Source of the DNA: an uncultured Eubacteriales bacterium
GTDB taxonomy: Bacteria; Bacillota; Clostridia; Oscillospirales; Acutalibacteraceae
Direction of reading: 5' to 3'
NCBI GenBank assembly: GCA_934446475.1
Contig: CAKSEH010000002.1
Coordinates: 111,933 to 175,932 of the forward strand
Length of the DNA stretch: 64,000 nt
Both the position numbers and the translations under genes were made by a program. This document shows, piece by piece, positions 9,124-16,232 of the stretch (its first letter is position 1; every line of letters begins with the position of its first letter). The notes under the pieces are model-generated. The model was not told where the DNA came from. It ran no database searches and saw only the letters and a program-made list of their open reading frames with translations.

Positions 9124-9768
9124 TTAAAAATCGTTAAACAATGAACCTTCGGGGTCTGCTTTAAATACAACTTTTTCTTTGGTTACGGGATGATAAAACT
9201 CAAGCTTAAACGACCAAAGAGCCATATTTTGAAGCTTTATATCAGAACCGTACCGTCTGTCTCCCGCAACAGGATGATTTCTTGATGCAAACTGCACCCT
9301 TATCTGATGCGTTCTGCCCGTTTTAAGGCGGACAGAAACAAGAGAATATATTTTTCCGTTTAATTCTGCCGTATCGGTAACGCTGTAATAAAGGGACGCA
9401 GCTTTTACTCCTTTTCGTTCTCTTTTTACAACATAAGATTTGCTTTTATTTCTATCGTAAAACAAAAGGTCGGTAAGTTCGCCTTCGGATTTTTGGAGCA
9501 CCCCGTGAATTACGGCTCGATATTCTTTTTTAAATCTTCCGTCGGCAATCTGAGCCGAAAGCAGCGCCGCAGACCGTGAATTGAGTGCATAGACCATAAT
9601 TCCTCCGGTTGTTTTGTCAAGCCGATGAACCGGAAAAGCCTCGCAGCCGAGTTCGGTTTTCAACAAATCGGGCATATTTTCGCCGGAAGAAGTTTCCGAA
9701 TTCACATCGTACGGTTTAATACATACGCACACATTTTCATCTCTGTAAAGTATTTTCAAAGACTTCAT
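9124..9768 (-). CDS. RluA family pseudouridine synthase
   Basis: Converts specific uridines in rRNA or tRNA to pseudouridine. The catalytic motif HRLDKTTGGIMVYA lies near residues 48-61, with the conserved Asp; KEYRAVIHG and RLKTGRTHQIRVQFA are further family blocks. At 214 residues it lacks the N-terminal S4 domain of RluD-type enzymes and resembles short YqcB/RluC-like stand-alone forms. Its start overlaps the mgtE stop by 4 bases, so it is translated from the mgtE transcript. The target position is unknown. Confidence 0.9.
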   Translation of the reverse strand: MKSLKILYRDENVCVCIKPYDVNSETSSGENMPDLLKTELGCEAFPVHRLDKTTGGIMVYALNSRSAALLSAQIADGRFKKEYRAVIHGVLQKSEGELTDLLFYDRNKSKSYVVKRERKGVKAASLYYSVTDTAELNGKIYSLVSVRLKTGRTHQIRVQFASRNHPVAGDRRYGSDIKLQNMALWSFKLEFYHPVTKEKVVFKADPEGSLFNDF

Positions 9769-11138
9769 TTTCCGAGGAAAATACTTGCCATACCGAAATA
9801 AACCATAAGGGACACGGCGTCAACAATTGTTGTTATAAGCGGACTTGCCATAACCGCAGGGTCAAAACCTATTTTTTTTGCAATAACGGGGAGCGAACAA
9901 CCTATTATCTTCGCTATTATTACGGTGCACATAAGAGTCAGGCAGACCACTATTGCTTCGGGTATCGCCTTACCGGCATCAAAAGTATGCATAACAAGGT
10001 AATCGACAATATAAAGTTTAAGAGCAAGCACGGCAGCCAATGTTGCGCTGCAGCACAGCGCAACCCTGAACTCTTTCCACAAAACCCTGAAAATATCGGA
10101 AAATTCAATATCTCCGAGGGATATACTTCTGATAACGGTAACAGAAGACTGTCCGCCGCTGTTACCTCCGGTATCCATAAGCATAGGGACAAACGAAATA
10201 AGTGCAGGAAAAACAGCAAGTTTATCTTCAAAATTTTTAAGAATGGCGCCTGTGAAAATCGCAGATATCATAAGCACCATAAGCCAGGTTATTCTCGACT
10301 TGTAAGTGGCAAAAACACCGGTTTTAAAATAACTGTGTTCACTCGGTAGCATAGCTGCCATCTTTTCGATATCCTCGGTTGCTTCTTCCTGCATAACATC
10401 GATAGCGTCGTCAACAGTGACTATACCTACAAGTCGGTTTTCCCTATCGACAACAGGTATGGCAACAAGATCGTATTTTTCAAATTGCGACGCAACTTCT
10501 TCCTTATCGTCAAGCGTGTTAACGTATATGATATTTTCATCCATTATATCCCCTATTATCCGATCTTTCGGATTAAGCAGGAGATCTTTTACGGACACTA
10601 TTCCGAGCAATCTGCGGCTGCGGTCGGTAACATAGCAAGCATAGATCGTTTCCGTATCAAAACCGATTTTCCTTATTCTTTCGAATGCGTCATCCACCGT
10701 CATATCCTTTTTTAAATCGATGTACTCGGTGGTCATAATACTGCCTGCGCTGTCATCGGGATATGCAAGCAGTTGGTTTATCATTCTTCTTGTATCAGGG
10801 TCTGTCTGCCTTAAAATACGCTTTGCAACTGTTGCAGGCATCTCATCGATTATATCAACCGTATCATCCATAAAGAGCTCATCCATAACCTCTCTGAGTT
10901 CTTTATCGCTGAACGCCTCTATAAGCAGCTGCTGCATATCACTGTCCATCTCAACAAAAACTTCGGCAGCAAGTTCTTTAGGCAAAATTCGGAAAACGAC
11001 CGGGAGGTCTTTTTCGGGGATCTCCTCGAAAACAGACGCAAGATCGGCAGGATTCATATCCGAAAGCATTTCCTTAAGGAGCGAAAATCGTCGCTTTTCC
11101 ACAAGCTCCAATATCTTCTCTTCGATTTTTTCTTCCAT
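9765..11138 (-). CDS. mgtE: Magnesium transporter MgtE
   Basis: Homodimeric Mg2+ channel of 457 residues. In order: the N-terminal MgtE_N helical domain (to about residue 125), two CBS domains with acidic Mg2+-sensing residues (SVKDLLLNPKDR, VTVDDAIDVMQEEA) and five C-terminal membrane helices including the pore segment PMLMDTGGNSGGQ. A longer frame opens at 11225, but the promoter -10 lies at 11227-11232 and a good AAGGAGG site precedes the ATG at 11138, so the shorter start is used. The leader carries a terminator-like hairpin instead of a visible M-box. Confidence 0.95.
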   Translation of the reverse strand: MEEKIEEKILELVEKRRFSLLKEMLSDMNPADLASVFEEIPEKDLPVVFRILPKELAAEVFVEMDSDMQQLLIEAFSDKELREVMDELFMDDTVDIIDEMPATVAKRILRQTDPDTRRMINQLLAYPDDSAGSIMTTEYIDLKKDMTVDDAFERIRKIGFDTETIYACYVTDRSRRLLGIVSVKDLLLNPKDRIIGDIMDENIIYVNTLDDKEEVASQFEKYDLVAIPVVDRENRLVGIVTVDDAIDVMQEEATEDIEKMAAMLPSEHSYFKTGVFATYKSRITWLMVLMISAIFTGAILKNFEDKLAVFPALISFVPMLMDTGGNSGGQSSVTVIRSISLGDIEFSDIFRVLWKEFRVALCCSATLAAVLALKLYIVDYLVMHTFDAGKAIPEAIVVCLTLMCTVIIAKIIGCSLPVIAKKIGFDPAVMASPLITTIVDAVSLMVYFGMASIFLGK

Positions 11139-11159
11139 TGAGAATCCTCCTTTTCCGTA

Positions 11160-11192
11160 ATAATAAAACCCCGTCAAATCACGACAGGGTTT
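11160..11192 (-). terminator. Terminator-like hairpin in the mgtE leader
   Basis: On the minus strand AAACCCTGTC and GACGGGGTTT (+ 11183-11192 and 11166-11175) form a 10-bp stem with one G-U pair and a 7-base loop, followed by TTATTATTA. It lies about 30 bases after the predicted transcription start and before the mgtE ribosome binding site, so it could attenuate mgtE. Confidence 0.6.
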
Positions 11193-11226
11193 AAATTGTA
11201 AAGAATAAAACGCAGGTGACAACATT

Positions 11227-11255
11227 ATTATACTTTAAAAAACAAAGTTTGTCAA
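11227..11255 (-). promoter_or_regulatory. Promoter of mgtE
   Basis: TTGACA (+ 11250-11255) and TATAAT (+ 11227-11232) on the minus strand with a 17-base spacer, a full sigma-A consensus. Confidence 0.9.
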
Positions 11256-11336
11256 TTGTTTTAAATCCGAAATTTCCGCAAATAAAGCTGCCCGAAAACA
11301 GCTATCAGACATTTTGATAAAAACTATAAAAGCCTT

Positions 11337-12344
11337 TTATTTTCTTATATTTATAAGATGTGCAACGGCAGGTATGCTTTCACCCTGAAGAGATGAAGTC
11401 GGCGACATAAGCGCTCCTGTTGACATAAACAGAATATTATTGAAATCGCCGTCTTCAAATCTATGCATAACATAGGAATTCAACACCGAAGCACTGCATC
11501 CGCATCCGGATCCTCCGCAGTGCACATCCTGCTTCTCGCTATCAAAAATCATAACTCCGCAATCGGAGTGTTTACATTTTAGGTCGTAGCCTTCTCTGTC
11601 ACAGAGCTCATAAAGAAGTTTGGTTCCCGTAATGCCTAGGTCTCCCGTAAAAACAACATCATAATCCTGAGGCGATGTTCCCGTATCCTTGAAAAAAGCG
11701 CAGAGAGTATCTGCTGCAGCAGGTGCCATAGCAGCACCCATATTATTTGCATCCTTAACTCCGAGGTCAACTATCTTACCGAATGTTATTTTGTCAACAT
11801 AAGGCTTGTTTTTGTAAACCCCGAGTATGCTAGCACCCGAACCCGTTACCGTTCTTTGCGCAGTCGGCGTACGCTGACAACCGTATTCAAGAGGAAAACG
11901 GTACTGGCGTTCAGCCGAACAGAAATGCGATGATGTCACCGCCACCGCATATTCCGCAGCACCCGCATCGATCATAAGCGAAGCTATAGATATGCCGAGG
12001 GTCATAGTAGAACAGGCTCCGTAAATTCCCACAAGCGGAATCTCGGTATTTCTAAGCCCGAAAAAGCTGCCGATACATTGATTCAAAAGATCGCCTGCTA
12101 TGATTATATCCATATTGTTTTCCGACAAGGCAGCCCGTCTTAATGCATTTTCAACCGCTATCTTCTGAAGTCTGCTCTCAGCTTTTTCAAAACTCTTTTC
12201 GCCGAAGCGTATATCGTTGTCAAAGCTGTCGAATTCTTTTCCGAGCGGACCTTCGTGCTCTTTTTTCCCGACAACGCTGCCGTAGCTTACAAATGCTGCT
12301 TTTCTCGTAAGTTCAATCGTCCGTTTACCTATTCTTGTTGCCAT
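11337..12344 (-). CDS. spoVAD: Stage V sporulation protein AD
   Basis: Part of the SpoVA channel that moves Ca-dipicolinate into the forespore and out at germination; SpoVAD binds DPA and has a thiolase-like fold. 335 residues, normal length. Family features visible are the start RIGKRTIELTRKAAFVSYGSVVG, the GACSTMTLGISIAS block and HCGGSGCGCSA near the C-terminus. It follows spoVAC by 17 bases. The usual third partner, spoVAE (spoVAEB), is not found downstream, where the mgtE promoter region begins. Confidence 0.97.
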   Translation of the reverse strand: MATRIGKRTIELTRKAAFVSYGSVVGKKEHEGPLGKEFDSFDNDIRFGEKSFEKAESRLQKIAVENALRRAALSENNMDIIIAGDLLNQCIGSFFGLRNTEIPLVGIYGACSTMTLGISIASLMIDAGAAEYAVAVTSSHFCSAERQYRFPLEYGCQRTPTAQRTVTGSGASILGVYKNKPYVDKITFGKIVDLGVKDANNMGAAMAPAAADTLCAFFKDTGTSPQDYDVVFTGDLGITGTKLLYELCDREGYDLKCKHSDCGVMIFDSEKQDVHCGGSGCGCSASVLNSYVMHRFEDGDFNNILFMSTGALMSPTSSLQGESIPAVAHLINIRK

Positions 12345-12361
12345 TTATGATTCACCTTACC

Positions 12362-12796
12362 TCATTTGAAAAAATAATAAATAATACCGTAAACAACACT
12401 TGCAGATGTGCCGAAAAGTATTACAGGACCCGCAATCGTAAAAATTTTTGCTCCTATTCCTAAGATATGTCCCTCATTTTTAAACTCTATTGCCGGTGAA
12501 ACAACGGCGTTTGCAAAGCCCGTTATCGGAACGAGTGTTCCGGCGCCTGCGTGTTTTGCTATTTTTTCGAAGATTTTTAATCCCGTCAGGAGTGCGGCTA
12601 AGAAAATTAAAATAACCGGAATAGCCGCTTTTATTATTTTTTCGTCCGTCCCGGCAGCTTTAAAACACTCCGCTATTACCTGACCTATGGTACAGATAAG
12701 ACCTCCTACCAAAAAAGCGCATATAAAATCCTTGGCTTTAGGCGAAGGCTTTGACGCTTTATCAACAAGCTTTTGATATTCTTTTTCGTTCATCAT
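12362..12796 (-). CDS. spoVAC: Stage V sporulation protein AC
   Basis: Membrane subunit of the SpoVA DPA channel, about 144 residues with four predicted helices. Characteristic blocks are AFLVGGLICTIGQ, HAGAGTLVPITGFANAVVSPA and EGHILGIGAKIFTIAGP; the last two separate it from SpoVAE. Its Shine-Dalgarno (AAAGGAG, + 12810-12816) lies in the 3' arm of a 14-bp hairpin that overlaps a sigma-G-like promoter, so expression is probably limited to the forespore. Confidence 0.96.
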   Translation of the reverse strand: MMNEKEYQKLVDKASKPSPKAKDFICAFLVGGLICTIGQVIAECFKAAGTDEKIIKAAIPVILIFLAALLTGLKIFEKIAKHAGAGTLVPITGFANAVVSPAIEFKNEGHILGIGAKIFTIAGPVILFGTSASVVYGIIYYFFK

Positions 12797-12803
12797 AAAA
12801 TTA

Positions 12804-12847
12804 AAACAGCTCCTTTTTTGTTAGTTTAAACGCAAAAGGAGCTGTTT
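12804..12847 (-). promoter_or_regulatory. Hairpin covering the spoVAC ribosome binding site
   Basis: On the minus strand AAACAGCTCCTTTT (+ 12834-12847) pairs perfectly with AAAAGGAGCTGTTT (+ 12804-12817) across a 16-base loop, then TAATTTT follows. The 3' arm contains the spoVAC Shine-Dalgarno. It may also end transcripts coming from the upstream gene. Confidence 0.65.
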
Positions 12848-12851
12848 ATTC
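12822..12851 (-). promoter_or_regulatory. Candidate sigma-G promoter of spoVAC-spoVAD
   Basis: GAATA (+ 12847-12851) and TAAACTA (+ 12822-12828) on the minus strand are 18 bases apart. The Bacillus sigma-G consensus is GHATR-18-CATWMTA; the -35 matches fully and the -10 at 5 of 7. The predicted transcript start lies after the 5' arm of the hairpin at 12804-12847. Confidence 0.5.
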
Positions 12852-12862
12852 CGCAATAAATT

Positions 12863-13486
12863 TCAGTTTTTCATATTAGTCGGATCGTAATTTTTGATAA
12901 ATTCTTCCCAAAGCTCGTCGGAAGGTTCCGTATTTAAATTGATACCGTTGTTTTTATAAGCCTCATACAGATCGTCAAGTATTTTTTTGTATCTGCGGCG
13001 AAATCTCATCTTTTGTCTTAAAATTATGGTAAGCATCCAGACACTGCACAGCAAAACCGCCGCAAACGGCAAAAGATGGCGCCAATAAAAATACGCTTTA
13101 AACCCGAAAGGACTCAGTCCGTCATTCGATATAAGGCAAAATCTTACAAACATATAAATATTCTGAAAAGTTAAAAGCGCAATAGAGACTGCCTTAACGG
13201 CATTGTTCTTTGAGAAAATCAAAGCCGAACATACAGGCAATAAAATATTCGATATCATCATAAAAATTATTTCGCTCTTGCCGAAATAATTATATTCCCC
13301 CACAATATCGCCTTTCATAAGAAAAGACACACAGGCAATTGTGTTTACAAAAAACATATAAACAGTAAAGATTGCGCATACAACCGCCAAGGTTTTGAAA
13401 AGCTTTCCGCCTGACTTTGCATAGCTTATCTCACATTTCTTTTCATACTGCTCTACCCTTTTTATTATTCCGCCGTATTCATTCAT
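12863..13486 (-). CDS. Membrane protein of unknown function
   Basis: Not recognised. About 207 residues. Roughly four hydrophobic segments are visible (around FKTLAVVCAIFTVYMFFVN, IIFMMISNILLPVCSALIF, AVSIALLTFQNIYMF and LLPFAAVLLCSVWMLTIIL), followed by a basic cytoplasmic segment KMRFRRRYKKI and an acidic C-terminus. The ATG at 13486 follows CGGTGATAAG; the longer frame upstream to 13576 overlaps the trmL promoter and start and is rejected. It precedes spoVAC on the same strand, but the hairpin and sigma-G-like promoter suggest separate control. Confidence 0.7.
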   Translation of the reverse strand: MNEYGGIIKRVEQYEKKCEISYAKSGGKLFKTLAVVCAIFTVYMFFVNTIACVSFLMKGDIVGEYNYFGKSEIIFMMISNILLPVCSALIFSKNNAVKAVSIALLTFQNIYMFVRFCLISNDGLSPFGFKAYFYWRHLLPFAAVLLCSVWMLTIILRQKMRFRRRYKKILDDLYEAYKNNGINLNTEPSDELWEEFIKNYDPTNMKN

Positions 13487-13524
13487 CTTATCACCGACTA
13501 TTATTATACATACAAAACATACGC

Positions 13525-13554
13525 TTGACAAGACCCAACAGAAAATATTATAAT
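13525..13554 (+). promoter_or_regulatory. Promoter of trmL
   Basis: TTGACA (13525-13530) and TATAAT (13549-13554) with an 18-base spacer. The start codon at 13570 is only 15 bases after the -10, so the expected leader is about 8 bases. Confidence 0.8.
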
Positions 13555-13569
13555 ACCTGCGGTGATAAT

Positions 13570-14073
13570 ATGGCAAGTATAAATATAGTTATGGTAGAGC
13601 CTGAAATTCCGCAAAATACAGGCAATGTTGCCCGTACCTGCGCAGCCACGGGAGCAAGACTTCATCTTGTGGGTCCTATGGGATTTACAATAGACAATAA
13701 AAAACTTAAAAGAGCCGGCCTTGATTACTGGCATTTTCTTGATATAACTTATTATCACACCCTTGAAGAATTCTTTAAAAAGAATAAAGGTCCGTTTTTT
13801 TATTTTACGACAAAAGGCCGCAAAACCCATTCACAGCAAACATATCCCGACGGTTCGTATCTCGTTTTCGGGAAGGAAACAAAGGGTCTGCCAGAAGAAC
13901 TGCTTATTAAAAACCCGGACAATTGTGTAAGAATTCCTATGGCGGGTGAGATACGCAGTTTAAATCTTTCAAATTCCGTTGCAATAGCGGTTTACGAGGT
14001 GTTGAGGCAATGGGATTACCCTGCGCTTCAAAACTCAGGGCAGCTGCATAATTACCGCTGGGAGGACATTTGA
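13570..14073 (+). CDS. trmL: tRNA (cytidine(34)-2'-O)-methyltransferase TrmL
   Basis: SPOUT methyltransferase that 2'-O-methylates the wobble base of tRNA-Leu isoacceptors. 167 residues, usual length. Motifs: INIVMVEPEIPQNTGNVAR at the start, YLVFGKETKGLPEEL and RIPMAGEIRSLNLSNSVAIAVYEVLRQ at the C-terminus. A longer frame begins at 13417 but crosses the promoter; the ATG at 13570 is correct. It has a GGTGATAAT site only and a very short leader. A promoter for pgk follows it. Confidence 0.96.
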   Translation: MASINIVMVEPEIPQNTGNVARTCAATGARLHLVGPMGFTIDNKKLKRAGLDYWHFLDITYYHTLEEFFKKNKGPFFYFTTKGRKTHSQQTYPDGSYLVFGKETKGLPEELLIKNPDNCVRIPMAGEIRSLNLSNSVAIAVYEVLRQWDYPALQNSGQLHNYRWEDI

Positions 14074-14103
14074 TAAAAGATTCACAAAAAGAGCAAAAAC
14101 ATA

Positions 14104-14131
14104 TTGAAAAATCAGAAAATTGTGGTAAAAT
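14104..14131 (+). promoter_or_regulatory. Probable promoter of pgk-tpiA-gpmI
   Basis: TTGAAA (14104-14109) and TAAAAT (14126-14131) with a 16-base spacer, upstream of the AAAGGA ribosome binding site of pgk. Confidence 0.55.
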
Positions 14132-14165
14132 AATAATGTAAATTTATATGCAAAGGATGTATAAA

Positions 14166-15377
14166 ATGAACGCATTAAACAAGAAAACCGTGGACGACAT
14201 CAATGTTAAAGGCAAAAATGTACTTGTACGTTGCGATTTTAACGTTCCGCTTAAAAACGGCGTTATAACCGATGAAAACCGTATAAATGCTGCTCTGCCC
14301 ACCATTAAAAAGCTTATTGCCGACGGCGGCAGGGTTATCCTCTGCTCACATCTCGGTAAGCCGAAGGGCGAACCCAAGCCCGAGCTCTCCCTCGCTCCCG
14401 TTGCAAAGAGCCTTTCCGAAAAACTCGGTAAAGAGGTCGTTTTTGCGGCAGACGATAATGTTGTAGGCGAAAACGCAAAAAAGGCTGTTGCGACTATGAA
14501 GGACGGCGACGTGGTTCTTCTTCAGAACACCCGTTACCGTATCGAAGAGACAAAGAACGGCGAAGAGTTTTCAAAAGAGCTCGGTTCTCTTGCTGATATA
14601 TTCGTAAACGATGCTTTCGGAACCGCTCACAGAGCACACTGTTCAACCGTCGGCGTTGTATCTTATGTCAAGGAAGCCGTTGCAGGCTATCTTATAGGTA
14701 AAGAACTTAAATACTTAGGCGAGGCAGTAAATAATCCCGTACGTCCGTTTGTTTGCATTCTCGGCGGCGCTAAGGTTGACAGCAAGCTCCCCGTAATTGA
14801 AAATCTTCTCACAAAAGCCGATACTCTTATAATCGGCGGCGGTATGGCTTATACATTCCTTGCCGCAAAGGGTTACGGAGTAGGAACATCGCTTATCGAT
14901 GAGACAAAAATCGATTACTGCAAGGATATGATGAAAAAGGCAGCCGATAAGGGCGTTAAGCTTTTACTTCCCGTTGACTGCACTATAGCCAAATCATTCC
15001 CCGACCCGATTGACGCTCCCATAGATGTTACCGTTGTTGACGCAGACAAGATTCCTGCCGATATGATGGGTCTTGATATCGGAACAAAGACAGCTGCTCT
15101 TTTTGCAGATGAAGTTAAGAATGCAAAAACCGTTGTTTGGAACGGTCCTATGGGCGTATTTGAAAACCCGACTCTTGCCAAGGGCACGATAGCGGTTGCC
15201 AAGAGTCTCGCAGAAACCGACGCTGTTACCGTTATCGGCGGCGGTGATTCGGCAGCGGCTGTTAACAATCTCGGCTTCGGCGATAAGATGACTCATATCT
15301 CGACCGGCGGCGGCGCATCTCTTGAATTCCTCGAAGGTAAAGAGCTTCCCGGAATAGCAGCACTCAACGATAAATAA
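14166..15377 (+). CDS. pgk: Phosphoglycerate kinase
   Basis: Interconverts 1,3-bisphosphoglycerate and 3-phosphoglycerate with ATP formation in glycolysis. About 403 residues. The N-terminal block KNVLVRCDFNVPLKNG is the family signature; SHLGKPKGEP, FVNDAFGTAHRAHCS and the nucleotide-binding end VIGGGDSAAAV with STGGGASLEFLEG are all present. The ATG at 14166 (MNALNKKTVDD) lies 10 bases after AAAGGA and matches the family start; the in-frame ATG at 14148 precedes that site. It leads a cluster with tpiA and gpmI; gap and eno are not in the window. Confidence 0.99.
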   Translation: MNALNKKTVDDINVKGKNVLVRCDFNVPLKNGVITDENRINAALPTIKKLIADGGRVILCSHLGKPKGEPKPELSLAPVAKSLSEKLGKEVVFAADDNVVGENAKKAVATMKDGDVVLLQNTRYRIEETKNGEEFSKELGSLADIFVNDAFGTAHRAHCSTVGVVSYVKEAVAGYLIGKELKYLGEAVNNPVRPFVCILGGAKVDSKLPVIENLLTKADTLIIGGGMAYTFLAAKGYGVGTSLIDETKIDYCKDMMKKAADKGVKLLLPVDCTIAKSFPDPIDAPIDVTVVDADKIPADMMGLDIGTKTAALFADEVKNAKTVVWNGPMGVFENPTLAKGTIAVAKSLAETDAVTVIGGGDSAAAVNNLGFGDKMTHISTGGGASLEFLEGKELPGIAALNDK

Positions 15378-15390
15378 TATTTCATTAAAT

Positions 15391-15420
15391 AGCATAGGCT
15401 TGCTGCGGCAAGCCTATGCT
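15391..15420 (+). other. Strong hairpin between pgk and tpiA without U-tract
   Basis: AGCATAGGCTTGC (15391-15403) and GCAAGCCTATGCT (15408-15420) form a perfect 13-bp stem with a TGCG tetraloop. No run of T follows, so it is not a standard terminator; the tpiA ribosome binding site starts a few bases later. It could be a processing or stability element in the pgk-tpiA message. Confidence 0.75.
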
Positions 15421-15442
15421 GACATAAAGGAGATATTCTGAA

Positions 15443-16210
15443 ATGAATAAAGCAAAAAGAACGGCAATCATTGCCGGAAACTGGAAAATGAATAAAACCC
15501 CCTCTGAGACAACTGTTCTCATAAACGAAATGAAGCCGCTTGTAAAGGAAGCTGACTGCAAGGTTGTTTTGTGTGTTCCTTTTATTGATATTGCGGCTGC
15601 GGTTGAAGCTGCAAAGGGCTCAAACATAGAAATCGGCGCCGAAAACGTTCACTTTAAGGAAAGCGGCGCTTACACAGGCGAAATTTCGGCAAAAATGCTT
15701 GTTGAAAGCGGTGTTAAGTATGTTGTAGTCGGTCACAGTGAGAGAAGGCAGTATTTTGCCGAGACCGACCAAACCGTTAATCTCCGCACACTTGCCGCTT
15801 TAAACGCAGGTCTCAAGGCGATTGTATGCGTAGGTGAATCTCTTGAGCAAAGAGAACTCGGTTACACCGAAACTCTGCTTAAATATCAGACCAAAATGGC
15901 GCTTACCAACGTTACAAAAGATCAGCTTAAGAATGTAATTATAGCTTATGAGCCTGTTTGGGCAATAGGCACCGGAGTTACCGCAACAGCCGAGCAGGCT
16001 GATGAGGGTAACGGATATGTAAGGGCTGCTATTGCAGAAGCTTACGGAGAAGAGGCTGCCGAGAGCGTTACAATTCAGTACGGCGGTTCAATGAACGCCA
16101 AAAATGCCGAAGAGCTTCTCTCTAAGGTTAATGTTGACGGCGGACTTATCGGCGGAGCTTCTCTTAAAGCAGAAGATTTTTCTGTTATAGTAAAAGCCGC
16201 AAGCAAGTAA
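15443..16210 (+). CDS. tpiA: Triosephosphate isomerase
   Basis: Interconverts dihydroxyacetone phosphate and glyceraldehyde 3-phosphate. 255 residues with AGNWKMNK (Lys), VVGHSERRQYF (catalytic His) and AYEPVWAIGTG (catalytic Glu), then IQYGGSMNAKNA and GLIGGASL for phosphate binding. AAAGGAGAT precedes the ATG. It is 65 bases downstream of pgk, across the hairpin at 15391-15420, and 22 bases before gpmI. Confidence 0.99.
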   Translation: MNKAKRTAIIAGNWKMNKTPSETTVLINEMKPLVKEADCKVVLCVPFIDIAAAVEAAKGSNIEIGAENVHFKESGAYTGEISAKMLVESGVKYVVVGHSERRQYFAETDQTVNLRTLAALNAGLKAIVCVGESLEQRELGYTETLLKYQTKMALTNVTKDQLKNVIIAYEPVWAIGTGVTATAEQADEGNGYVRAAIAEAYGEEAAESVTIQYGGSMNAKNAEELLSKVNVDGGLIGGASLKAEDFSVIVKAASK

Positions 16211-16232
16211 TTTCTGACAGGAGCAATTATTT

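Noticed and set aside
11139..11225. N-terminal extension of MgtE from 11225
   Set aside because: The promoter -10 is at 11227-11232, so this ATG would not be in a message with a leader, and MgtE homologues start at MEEKIEEK-like sequence with the strong AAGGAGG.
13417..13569. Upstream extension of TrmL
   Set aside because: It crosses the -35 and -10 elements of the trmL promoter and has no family similarity.
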